Below are positions 24,401 through 37,500 of a DNA stretch of 64,000 nt, one piece after another. Origin of the DNA: Ectocarpus siliculosus (Eukaryota; Sar; Phaeophyceae; Ectocarpales; Ectocarpaceae); the NCBI GenBank assembly GCA_000310025.1, contig FN649746.1:1295907-1359906 (forward strand). The letters run 5' to 3'. The position numbers and the translations under genes were made by a program. How positions within the stretch are numbered: position 1 is the stretch's first letter; every line of letters begins with the position of its first letter. The notes beneath the pieces are model-generated. The model did no database searches. It saw nothing but the letters and a program-made list of their open reading frames with translations, and had not been told where the DNA came from.

Positions 24401-27400
24401 CGAGCCTCAAGGCACTAGTAAGTCGTAAAGAGTTGTAAGCGGTCGCGCTATTGCAAGCACCACGAGTTTGATTTTTGTGTATGCATACATACGTCTGGCG
24501 TGACAGAGTCGGTGTTCTTTTGCGGGGATTGCAAGGGTCAAGCGGGGTCCGTCCGCACGCAAGAAGCATGCTACGACCACCGGGGGTCGAATGGCCCGAA
24601 GTCATGCAACACCCGAACCTCCCGTCTGCCCCCTCCCCACAAACGCAAAGATAATGACCAGCTTCCTTGTGAAACGTAGCCTGGGCCGGCAAAAAGCGGC
24701 ATGTCGGTCCGTTCTAGCGTTGTTTTGTGCGAGGCCAATGGTCATGAGAGTACCCCCCTCCCCTTGCGGGAACAATGCTCCGTCCTCTCGAGGAAGCGTG
24801 GTTAATGGTCTAGCGACTATGGCATGCACGGGTTGGAGTACACCCCCCACCCACCCCCTTGTGGGAACAATGCTCCGTCCTCTCGAGGACGCATAATATA
24901 GTCAATGGTATGACCGCTAAGTTAAGCAAAACATGGTCAACCCCAACCCCTAAGACATGCAAAACATCAGAGCACCCCCCCCCCCGCCCCCGCTCCACGG
25001 TCGTCAGATGTTCTTGATGGCGGAGAGCAGGGCCAACCGCGGCATGGCAAACGCCGAGACCCTGAGCGAGTGCATTCAGAAGGAGTGGAGGGAACGGCTG
25101 GTTGAACACGCGCTGGCCGTCAACCAGCGTCTCAAGAACGCCTGGGACTGGAACTCCAGCCGAAAGCGAGCGGAGCGGAAGCGGGCGGAGCTATCGACGA
25201 ACGCTCTGAACAAGGTTTGTTTCACTTTGTTTTTTTTTTCGCCGGATATCTCACCGCTGCGAGGGCTCTTAGTTTTTTTTGTCTTTTTTCTGTTTTTTTG
25301 TTTTTCCTCAAGTGTGTGGTGCTCTTGTGGGGGTAGTTGTCCTGTGGCAACGGGGAGGCACCGGAGTCGGTTCGACCAGTACCGGCATAAGTTCCTAAAT
25401 AGAGAGCGGGACGATTTTGTGTATGTGAAGACAGCCAAAACAACAACTCATCCCACCGGATGTCAACGCTGTGGGGTGTCTCTACCCTTGGTGGATGTTC
25501 GTGGATTCGACTACTGTTTTCGCAAGTCATTTGCAGTTTTTCCCAAATAAACCCGCGTCGTCAATCGTGGGAGATATCGTGCCCCCGTTTTCATGAAATT
25601 CATTGATGTTGGTGCGCAGCCAAGGTGTGTACGCAGAAACGGTTCTCATGCGGGGCCTGAAAGCTGCCCTCGCCTTGTCCTTGGCTACAAGGTTTTTTAT
25701 TTTTTCGATGTCGTCTCGTTTTGATGGTTTTTTTTTTCCACGGGTGTAGGTTTCCCTTTCAAACTACTGCTGTAGATTGCTGCAAAGAGGCAACAGCCCT
25801 TTAGAAAGTTCACAATCACAAGAAAAATAAGCACCCGTTCGGGATGCAACCGCAGTAGTCGAACGGGACGTTTTGAAGTCTTGACAGTGAGTGGCGGAAT
25901 CGCAACTCCCGCTGCTATTGCCGCTGCTGCTGCTAATGCTGCTGCTGACGGCCTCGCTGTTCCGTAAACCGCTTCCCTACCATTTCCCCTGCGTACGATC
26001 CAGCTTCTCTCAACCATAACTCCGAACCAGTCCTCGGACTCTACTGTCAACCACCTGGCGCCCCTCTTCCTCACGAACCACAACGCGGACGGTGGGGGTG
26101 CCGCGGGGAGCGGGGTGGGAGCGGCGGGAGCGGCGGGAGCGGCGGCGGGGGCGGGGGCGGCCGCCGGGGGGGGAGGTCCGGCCGCGGGGGTGAACGACGC
26201 CCAGCAGATGCAGAACGCGGTGCTGGCCCAAGCCATGGCCCACGTGGTGAGCGGTGGCAAGAATTGGTGGTGTGTCGCGCGCGCGCGGGGGGGGCTACTC
26301 GTGTATTGCATGCCTTAGCGGTTAGACCACGGGTCGTCCAGAGGACGGAGCGTTAGACCGTTGACCGATGTCCAATTGTCCCTTCCTACTTTGCGAAGAG
26401 TGGCTTAGAAACGTTTCCTATCTCATCTATCCTATCGATATCACTTCCCGCCTTTTCGGCCGGGGTGTGTGTGTGTGGAATACACCAATACCGCGTCGCC
26501 CCTCCCCCAGTGATGATGCGCGTGGTTCCTCCTCTTCTGCGTTATCCACAGCAATGGCAGGTTTAGCTGTTGTTAATTTTTTCGGTCTGATTCGGACCGA
26601 CAGACATGCCGATTGTGCCATGATTCACGGGGTCGCTGTGCGTTCCTGGCGACCTGTATTTTGTCCCTGAATAGTGCATGGGTGGTGATGTTACAGATCG
26701 AAAAAAATCTCGAAGCAACTTCGCCAGACGAAGGCCACGCCCGACTCCTCACTATAAAAAAGAAGAATTATGTAGGGAACGGTGATTCGTAAAAAACACG
26801 AATCAACTACATAGAACGTAGAGTGAGGGGTTTGCACGTATTCAGCTTTCTGTGGAGGGGGCGCAAACATCGACAGAGAATCGTCTTGTTAGTAGTATTT
26901 TGTATTTTGGGCCGTAGATCGGAAAACCACACTGCTGTGCCCCCGCTCGAAGCCCTACCTGGCACATGTACATGTTTCTGGCCTTGGAAACGCGCAGTAA
27001 ACCAGCTGTGATCCGCGGATATCTTCACACGTGGAGAACCGCGCTAATAGGGTCAACGCATCCACGAGCCCGGCAGTTTGATGCAAATTCGCGCTAATAA
27101 TGCATCCACGTACATTCGGACAGTTCACAAGAGCCCCTCTAAATTATAGATAGAGCCCGCACTAAAGGTCTAGTTTTGGGAGAGGCTTGGGGGTTCATAC
27201 AGTAGTTCCTATTGTGGGCTACAAATGGCCGCTATAAATTATTATATAGATTTTAGTGTGGGGATGCTTATCCGGGCTCGCAAATGGTGCTCAAGTTGTC
27301 ACGTTTGATACCGTAGGTTGGGTAAGATACCACACCCCCGGGACCGATTTTCAAAGCTCGATTGCTCCATGACGAAGAGGATGCCGAAGGAAAGCGATAC

Positions 27401-30400
27401 GTGTTCGGAAGGCTCTGGAGGCGACGGTTCCAACCCCGCCATTTTCGGCACCGTCCCAGCTTTCCTTGCCGAGTGATCGAGCTTCGAAAATCGGCCCAGG
27501 GGGTGTGATATCTTGTGCAACCTACGGTTATATTGTTGAGCGTGAAGTTCTTATTAGCTGCCAAGTTTTTGCGTGTGGGCGCTATCTGCAAGAATCGTTT
27601 CTGGCTGCCTGCTGATGCTCTCAAGGCATGCGACGTCCCCACACACCAGACCGGTACAGTAGGCTGTGGCAGTTTCGAACGGTGTGGTTGGTTTCGGCGA
27701 GCTGTAGCCGTACGCAACTGATGGCGCACGTTTCTGCGCGTGTTCGCCGAAAAATGTCTGCTGGAGCATTGTGCTCAAACGTAAGTTCGAGCACCTCGAT
27801 CTCGTGCTACAAGGCCCCTGCTGATAATCAGCACAGCGTTAGTCGACGAGGTTTCTCAAGGTCTTAGGATTTCTCCAAAATATGTACCGTGGAGGTTTGT
27901 GTCTCCTAAGGCTTAGCGTGGGAGGGGGGAGGTATGGAGCGTACGGCAGTTAATGGGAAGGTGGGGGCACCACCAAGGACTTTTGATCGACAAGTTTGAC
28001 CTGTGAAAAGAAGAAAGAGAAGAAAAAAAAGTTGGAGCAGCAAAGGCATCGTGAAAACTACCCACCCCCAGGTACACCGGGGACGGCGCCCCCTGCGCTG
28101 GAGCCAGACGTTCCCCTGAGTCGTTGTGTCACTCAGGCAGAATCTGTTTTTTTCTCTCTTGCGTGGCTTGTCTTGGTTCCTCGTCCCTAGGCGATATAAG
28201 AACCTACAGCCCAGCTGGAAGGGTGCCCCACAGCTAGGAGTCAGTAGCAGAGCAGTACAGCCAGGTCACTTTTTTTTTTTTGCGCTGCTGTCTCGCCGCC
28301 GTACCCCTGCGCGTGCAGAAGGCCCAGTCTGATATCTCTTGGGTCCACACACGACAAACACAACGTGGATTCACTAGATCGTACTACCATAGCCGTCGGC
28401 GGCACGATACACACAACTTGAGCACAGATCGTGCTACTTGTACTGTCTATCCTGGCGCCAATGGACTGCTGTCTACAGGTTCTTTTTGGTTCTTTTTGGT
28501 TCATTGAGGCTCGCTGGGCTGTTCCGTGACGAAAACACATGAGCTGTGTGTAGCTGTTGAGCTTGGGAGACGCTGGAACTAGCTGCGGGCGGTTCCTACC
28601 TGTTGTTATCGCCACTTTGTTAGCAACACGCCTGATCATGTTGCTGTGCTCTCATGATACGCCCTCTCAGGAAGGTCGGTTGTACAGCTTTCGATGCATG
28701 CGTGACGTCCCAGCCAGGGTCACACATTCAGGAAGGTTAAAACACAGGGACATTTTGTTTTGTTAATTGTCCCATGTCCTCCCCCCCCATGCTGCTTGCC
28801 GTCGTATGTGGAAGCGAAAAAAAAACACGCACACACCTCACAATAGCTCTCGTAACACGGGGACATTATTTTTGTGTTGTGTCCCATGTTTCCCCCCGCT
28901 GCTTGCCTTCGTGTGTGGAAACGAAAAAAACACACACACACACACACACACACTCACACACGCACGCACACAACACACACACACAAACACACACACACAC
29001 ACACTCACTCACGAGTAGCTTTAGTGTTTTATCACATCCACACCCACAGCTGCGTGTTAATCGCCGCCGCCTGCAACTGAAAACAGCTCCATCGAACGCG
29101 AGCTACTATCGACAGCAACTGCTGTATGTCTATCTCACCTGCCTTGTGTGTGTTGGAAGCCTGCGATTTGCTGCTGAAGTTGTTTCTTTTTTCTGTTGGA
29201 AGATTGGTTGGAGCTGCTGTTGAAGTGGAGGCGCGTGCGTGTGGGTGGCATACCCCGCTTAAGGCTGAATCGTGCTTCTGCGTGATGTGTGTGTGTTTTC
29301 GTGCCATTTATCCTATTAGTGCAAGTCTAGACTCACCTCTCGGTGTTTAGCGTTTTGACGTTTCAGCGGGGGTCACGCAGGAGGAAGGTCATACTATTTT
29401 TTTTTTTGTCAGTATGATCCAACGAATCCATCTCTTTGTTTAGAAATGAGTCATAAGATAGATTAGGAATGGATCCATAGCGCAGCGAAAGTTCTTATTT
29501 TTGGTTGGAGTGTGAAAAGCGATGAGGACGGCCGAAAAGCATGCCCACTGGTGCCCCCTTTTGCGAACCCGAGTCCAACAACTGCTTTCTGTCTCACCTC
29601 CTTCCCGGGACCCACGCCTCCGCCCGTTCTTTGCGTTCCGCTCCCCTCGACCAGCTCCAGTCATGGCAGCAGGGCCAGTGCATCCCCACTTCTGATCTCT
29701 TCGACCGCGATGTGTGTATATGTCTGTTGCTATGCGTAGATGTTGTGGTTGTTGTACTAGGGGTGTTACCGGGTGTAGACTCGTATTTTGTTAGTGGCTT
29801 GTTTGCGGGCTTTCCCTGTCTGATCGGGGCTGTAGTCTTCACAGTAGCTAACCCTTCTGGTCTCTGCTCAGTAAATACCTGATGATATCCGTACCGGTCC
29901 AACTGACGCCTTCCGTGGTAACCCGCCGATTTACCCACAAGAGCGTGCACTTGTTTGGAGCCATTTCCTGCTTTATCCACGGCTTTTGCCTTCGAAAAAA
30001 TCTGCCTTAATAATACATAGCTCGTGCTGTGGGTCGAATCGTGCCCCTTCTAGAAGCACGGGAGGCACGCAGGCAAAACACACTGCGTAGAAGTTGTTTA
30101 ATTTTCTTTCAACTGTAGGTCTAAAGCTCAGTACATTGGGTGTTTTTTTGCGCTATTTTTCCCCCCATTTGCCCCCCCTCTCCGGCGTGTCTGGTGTTTC
30201 CCGGTGCTTACCGTAAACATTCCGTGAGGTATCAACCCCCGGTTTTTTCCCCCACGCCCTGTGCGATAGGTGGCGAGTTATCAGGTACAAGTAGGGCGGT
30301 CGAATTTGTTTCCAGGCCGTGCAACACGTAGATTACCGCGTACCCGCGGTTCTACCATTAGCCTCTGGGCAAAGAAGAGTTTTTTTCACACAACATCGGC

Positions 30401-33400
30401 GACCTTCCACATAAAAATGGTGTTGACTTCCGTGTTTTCACATGGTATCCCCTCGTTATCTCGCGCCCTTTGGGGGGGGACGTGTGCCGGAACCTGTGTT
30501 TGTTCTATACAAATGGACTGCAATCTTTGTCGCTCACGCTGGTAGTCTCCCGCACTCCAGGAAATTGCGGAGCGTTAATGGTCGGGCGAGCTTCCGTGTG
30601 GTGCCACCCTCCGCTGTTTGTTGCTCCCACCAGTGCTGTCACATATGCTTTCGTCTGGATATCGCGTGTGGACCTCTTTTTAGTCGTTGCACGTTCAAAA
30701 TTGTGGTCATCATTGGCACACCCTTTTTCCGTACACTCTGGTAGTCACACACACGCTCCCAGCAGAGACCTTAATTTCTCCCGCTGGCACTGAGGACTTG
30801 TTTCATTGGTCAGCCGGTTAGCTCGGTTGATGACAATTCTTAAGAAAGCACACACGACCCTACGGAGCCCCCCTCTCTCACACCGCTGTTTCGAGGTAGA
30901 TGCCGCACCAGTTTACGGGACGAAATCACGCCGCCCGGGTGTCTCTTACATACTCTCGTGTCTTGAAAACTCTCATGAAAGACACACGTTCATGAAAGAT
31001 ATTGTAAGGACGCTAGATTACGATTGCGAACACTGGGGTTGTTTGATACAGGTCGTACTTTCTTTTTTTTACCGTTTCGAGGACGGTTGGATAGAAGGTA
31101 CTACAAGGCTTACGGAGGGGGGGGGGGGGTGCCCTATATATATCTTGCGTTCGCTCGGCTTTCCGACGGCTTACGACACGTTCACGGTGCTTTTTCTTAC
31201 CAGACAAACCATGGTTCTTTACTACCGGACAAACCATGGTTCTTTACTACCGGACAAATCATGGTTCTTTACTACCGGACAAACCATGGTTCTTTACTAC
31301 CGGACAAATCATGGTTCTTTACTACCGGACAAAGCATGGTTCTTTACTACCGGACAAAGCATGGTTCTTTACTACCGGACAAACCATGGTTCTTTACTAC
31401 CGGACAAATCATGGTTCTTTACTACCGGACAAACCATGGTGCTTTATTACCGGACAAATCATGGTTCTTTACTACCGGACAAACCATGGTTCTTTACTAC
31501 CGGACAAACCATGGTTCTTTACTACCGGACAAACCATGGTTCTTTACTACCGGACAAACCATGGTTCTTTACTACCGGACAAACCATGGTTCTTTACTAC
31601 CGGACAAACCATGGTTCTTTACTACCGAACAAATCATGGTTCTTTACTACCGGACAAACCATTGTGCTTTATTACCGAACAAATCACGGTACTTTCTCAC
31701 CGGACAACCCATGGTGCTTTATTACCGAACAAATCACGGTACTTTCTCACCGGACAACCCATGGTGCTTTATTACCGGATGAATCACGGTACTTTCTCAC
31801 CGGACAACCCATGGTGCTTTATTACCGGATGAATCACGGTACTTTCTTACCGGACAAAGTCTACTTTGTTGGGCGCGCGCGCGTTCGTGTGAATTAGCTC
31901 GTGTGCCTGCGCATTTCCCGGCCACTCAGGACGCGATTTTAGCAGTGCACATGGGGTTGATTTGGTACCACCACCACCGCGCGAACACAGTGCGTACGCG
32001 CGGCGCTCGGTCCGACGGTCCTCTCGCGGCCGTTTCTTAGTGTTCTCCTTGTCCGCAGGTGACACCTGTGTGTCTCTCTAGGCTGCGATTGGCTGACGTC
32101 ATCCCTTCTTCGACCCCTTGGTGTTGCTCGTCCTTCGTGTGGCAGCTCCAGTCTTGGCAGAATGGCCAGCAGCCTCCCCCTCAAGAGGCTTTCAGGCCCA
32201 GAGGCGACGCCGCTAAAGCACAACCACAACAACAACAACAACAACAACATCTCCAGGTGGGTGAAACCGGCAATATCGGTTGGCACGAGTTTATTATCAC
32301 ATTTGGTTCCGGTACACATTTTTCCCGTCCGAAACATCGTTGCACAAACCCCTTTTTGATATGTTGTTTGTACCTGCTAGTTTTGGTGGTTTCTATTTTT
32401 CGAGTAGTTTGGCATGGGATCTGCTAGACACGTACATAGCCAACAGCGATATTTTGTCAAGGGTGAGGCGCAGAGAACTCGATTAGTGCAACTTGTTTGT
32501 TGGTTTGTTGTCGTTGTTGTTATTGTTGTCTTTGCATCAGAACCGTTCCGATCTCCGCTCAGAACCTTCTGACGGTTGTAGTGCTGGTTCAACTAATTTG
32601 GACGCGTTCCGTGGTCACAGGCCAACCGCAGCAGATACTACCGAAAGAGGGGTATCTACGATGAACATTACAGGAACCCGGAAAAAAAAACGTATCCGAA
32701 ATAAAAGATATCGGTCGGCAGTGAAAGGAACACGTAAACCGGCTCCGTTGTTGGTGTGACTTTTCGCCCCGATATCGTTGCTCCGATTTTCGGCAAGGCA
32801 GTTCTGAAACTCGCCCTGTAGGTTCCGTCTTGGTTTTGACTTTTTTTTTTTTCTTCTTTTTTTTTCGTTGACATGTGCATAGTCATGAATGTTTTCTCGG
32901 CGACCCTGCGGTGTTGATGTGTTTCGTAAGCGACATACGTTAGTGGTATGCATGGCCTCCACCTCCACCCCCGCCACGCGCGCTGACGAAACCACCTTTT
33001 CGCTCCGCAGGGAAATCAGCAGCAGGCGGCGGGCGCATCGGCCAAGCCTGCAAGCGACCCAGCGGCGTCTCCGGTCGGGGGCCTGATGGACTTGAAAGGG
33101 TAGGCATGCACGTGTGCACTGGCGACCGAATCGCGTGGAAGCAAGGTTTATTCCGATGATGTTGCGTCCCCAAAACTGACCACATTCGACCTACTGCATA
33201 TTGCAGGGTATATTCTGGTTCAACATATCGTATGTGCGTGCTCGTGCGTGTGTGCCGTGCGTATTGGTTTCGAGCCGACTGATGGAAATATGCCAATCTC
33301 GATGTGTGCATGTCTTATTGTTTTTTTCAGGTTCGTCGGAGACGACCACCTGTCATCGCTAGAGCAGAACCTGACCTCCCTCGCGTACAAGAATAGCATG

Positions 33401-34546
33401 GTCATCGAGGTTTGTGATGCTGCCGTTGCTTGTTGTGTTCGTTTCTGGTGTCCGTTGCTGATGGTGTAGGTTTGGCTACTGTTGCATTTGCTGCTGCTGC
33501 TGCTGCTCTAGGTGTTGTTGAAGTGGGGGGGCGGTTTAGCGACCCCTGGTGTCACGCCGAAGTATGCCTGCTTTTCAGGGCATGTCGGTAAACCGGGTCT
33601 CCCAATGAATGTACTGTTGGTGCTGGTGCTGTGCGTGATGTTGTCGTTGCTGCGCTGTGCTTGTTATCGTCGTCGTTGTTGTTATCATTATGTTCACGGC
33701 AAAGCCAATCTACCCTTTGCATCCCGTACGTCGCGTTGTCTTTGCTATTAGGGAACGAACATCCGTCGTCTACAACTTTTTTCATTTTTTGGAAGACCCA
33801 ATAAAAGTGCGTGCGACTCAAAGAATGTCCTCTCCTTTCCTACCGTGTCACAGAAGATGGACCAAAAGCCCCCGTTCAGTGCGTCGATCGAGCAATGGCC
33901 GCAAGCCGGGCAGGGGCAACAGCAAGAGCAGGGGGTGACGGGCGGGAACCCCGGGAAGGACTCGGCCTCTTCTCTCAACGGGTCTCAGGTGTGCTGTTGT
34001 TATTGTAGTTGTTGTCGTCTTTTGTTGGTGTTGTAGCTGTTGTTGTCGTAGATGCTGCTGCTGCCGCTGCTTCTACTGTTGATGTGTTGCTATCGCTAAA
34101 TTGGTTGCCGTTGGGTGCTGCGGCTCTTGTCGTTGTTTGAGCTGCTCCTGCTTCTGTTGATGTGGAAACGCGGCCCTTTTTTTAACATGTGCAATCGCCG
34201 GGCTCTCACCAGAGACCGCGACTACACCCCCCGCTCAGTTGCGGGCCCTCCCCAATGAATTATTGCACCACGACCCCCCGCGCCCAAACCAAGATGTCCG
34301 CTATGGACGTGGGAGCAAACAGCAGCAGCAGCACCGGCACCCCTTCGGACGTCGCCGCCGGTGCCCCGCCCGCGGGTGGCGGGCCTGCTGCGGCCGGTAC
34401 GGGGGAAGGAAAGGAGAAAACGGGCCGAGATGGGGGTGCTGCTTTGAACGACGACCACCCGTTCGAGCATTTCATCGCTAACTTTCTGGATCAGGTGTGT
34501 AGCTGCGGGTAACGTTTTATGTTTTGTGTGCCCACACAAGAGAGAA

Positions 34547-34594
<48 letters not shown>

Positions 34595-37500
34595 GGACAG
34601 ACAGAGATAGACAGAGATAGACAGAGATAGACAGGACAATGTTTGGGTCATGCGTTCCTTTGTGACGACTCCGGCTTAGGGGACACCGTGGCATGGTTTG
34701 TACCAGCACCGGGCAAGCCGTCGAACGCAACACCTCACTACTGTGGTTTTAGGTGTCTCGTCTACCATGGCATGAGACCGATTCTCCTTTTCCAAAGGAA
34801 CATGTTACACATGCCGAAGGCAAGCAGCAAAAGGAATAGCCCCCCCCCATACACACTCCGAGGGTGGTGCTAAGACCACCAAGTTGCAACACGTGGACTG
34901 GGTTAAACGCGGGGAAGGCCCTTTATCGATACGAAAATGGTGGCTCACACATACACAGCTGTGGCGGTATCCCTTCGACGTATTTCGTTTGGACCTACCA
35001 TGTATGACACAAGCTAGCACACCTCCTGGACCAATTTTCAAAGCCCGATTACGCCGCGACGAAGAGGATGCATAATGAAACAATACATTTTCGGAAAGCT
35101 CTCGACGAGACGGCTTCAACGCCACCTGTTTTCGGCGCTGTGACTCTTTCTGCTGTTGAGAAATCGAGATTTGAAAATCGGTCCAGGGGGTGTGTTATCT
35201 TGTGCCATTTACGGTGATCTTGTCGAGAACGCTATGTGCGGCTTCCGGACCGCTCGTGCATCGTTTGACGGCAGTGGATCTCGTGGGAAGATGTTTCTCG
35301 GCCTCCTTCCATCTCTCTGCAACCCCCCGTTTGCCGTATCGAGTTTGTTTTTGTCACACCAACCACCTCAACCTCCGCCGTCGTCTCGGATCAATCTCTC
35401 TTGCTTGCTACCATCACCACGGGCTTGCTACCCCCCCCCCCCCCTCCCCCCCTCTCTTGGCTNNNNNNNNNNNNNNNNNNNNNNNNNNNNNNNNNNNNNN
35501 NNNNNNNNNNNNNNNNNNNNNNNNNNNNNNNNNNNNNNNNNNNNNNNNNNNNNNNNNNNNNNAGTCGTGCAATAACATGAGTACGACGCCTCCCCCCCCT
35601 CCCCCCGTGGTCATATTTGCCCAATCATCACTGTTAACTTAATTGCGCCGCATCATGAGTACGCCCCCCCCCCCCACCGTTGTCATGTTTGCCCAATCAT
35701 CACCACCGTGAACCGTTAATTGTTTCCCGCAACAACCAGGTTCCCTTCGAAGCCGTGGATGTATGGGTGCCGCTCTGCGATCGAGATCAAGAGGGCAGTG
35801 ACGTGGTGCTATTCCACGCCGGCTACTTCACCAACGTGAGGGGGCGAGAGAGACCCTACTTAGAGCGCAGCCGGATAAATATATTTCGTCCCCAAAACTG
35901 AAAATTAAAAATGCCCAGAAACAAAACACACCCAACACTAATTTAGTAAGTATACTTCGATAGTATGTGGAATACGCATCCCTGCTGTCTCGTGAATAAC
36001 TCCGATGACGATTTTGAACATGTTACAAAATGCCAACAAAGTGCAACGAATATTGTCTTCAGAGTAGTGACTATCTTTCTTTCGCTGCTTGGTTTCGATG
36101 TGCCGGTATATCGCGTCCCCAATACCGAAAATAAGATATACCCAAAACCACGTAACACACCCAGACACTTTTATATCTTGATCGAGAGGTTGTCGGAACA
36201 AAAACATCAACTTCCCAAGCCTGGCATATTGGCACCGCCTTGACGTATCTAAGGTTCAACAAGATACTTCACTTTGGTGGAGTACTTTCTGGGTCCAATT
36301 TTCTTTTTTTTGAAAGGTGTACCCCTCTTTGGGTACTACAGGTACTAGCAGGCACTGAGCGGAGACCGGAACGGTTTTTAATATGAAGACAACAACTTTT
36401 GTTTTTTTTCTGCAGGTGAAGGAGTTGGACGAGTGGGGGGATTATTCGACAAATTTCTCTTTCCGGCAGGGGCAGGGCATCCCCGGGAGGGTTTTCGGGT
36501 CGAACCAGAGCGAGTTTCATGTGAGTGCTTGGACGTGTATGGACAGGCGTGAAGCTTGGGATTGTAGATGTTCATGTTGCTGTTGCTGTTGCTGTTGTGT
36601 TGACGTTGTTGTTGCTGTTGCTGTTGTACGGAATATGGACAAGCGTGACGCTTGGCGTCATTGTTGAGTTGTTGCTGTTGCTATTGGCCTGGTATAGAAT
36701 ATGGACTTAAGAGTGAAGCTTGGCGTTATTGACGTTCATGAGTTGTTTGTGTTTTGCCGTTCTATATATATTTGTAGGTGATGCCCTTGTTTGTGGATGC
36801 TGAAGTTGTTGTTAGCTGTACAGGATGTCCACAAGTCAGAAGTAGCATAGTGCATGTACCAAAGGTTTGTAGCATAGTGGATATGCTGTACACGCAACAC
36901 TCTCTCTCTCTCGCCACCCCCGCCGGCTGCAGGAGAACGTGGTCAACCTCGACTTGTCCATGTTTCTTCGCCTCAACGGGGCACGGAAGATTGGAATCGG
37001 TACTTCTTTCGCCTTGCCGGTGGTCAGCCGCTGGGGGGTAACGTTCGTGATAGTCTTCTACACCCGCGCCACTATACAGGTGTGTGTGTGTGTGATTGTG
37101 TGTGTGTGTGTGTGATTGTATTTGTGTGTGTGTGATTGTGTGTGTGTATGTGTGTGTTTGTGTGTGTTTTCTTTATTATTTAGCATCGACCGCGCTAACC
37201 GGCTGACCGATGAAAAGAGGTCAGCCTTGTAGCGGGATAACCAACGGTTCCCAAGGCCATGATCTGGGATACATATCCGTGTGTGTGTGATGTGCTTCTT
37301 TTGAGTAGCATCGACCGTACTTGCGCGTCCGACCAATGACCAGATGTCAGTCTTAGTCCTTTGAAACAGGGCGAGAAGCGCGAAAGCGCCTTCAAGTCTG
37401 TGGCGTACGGAGTTCGCGAGGTGTAGCGAACAGCTGTTCCTCCCTTTGTGCTCCAGTTTGCACACGAAGCTGCTCCGCTTGACCGTGCGCATCTGCATCT

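Larger units (their letters stand above)
26247..32145 (+). other. Large intron 6 of gene D (5.9 kb)
   Basis: Exon 6 ends in phase 0 (QAMAHV) and exon 7 begins in phase 0 (LQSWQNGQ), so no exon is required between them. The interval carries a MITE copy (27310-27528), an (AC)n tract, an M4 repeat copy, the 25-bp minisatellite (31203-31857), a partly duplicated stretch near 27040-27120 and an exon-like cassette (29655-29711) similar to the start of exon 7. A Lys-rich frame ending in a possible donor (about 28009-28071) is not needed for phase and is not included. Confidence 0.7.

Noticed and set aside
28009-28071. Lys-rich exon-like stretch ending at a possible donor in intron 6 of gene D
   Set aside because: Exons 6 and 7 already join in phase 0 without it. 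Its own end is phase 1 and no matching partner was found.
30806-31897. 363-codon plus-strand frame and two overlapping long frames (31024-31782, 31236-31832)
   Set aside because: They are produced by the 25-bp minisatellite, whose unit has no stop in any frame. Composition is pure repeat, and the region is an intron of gene D.
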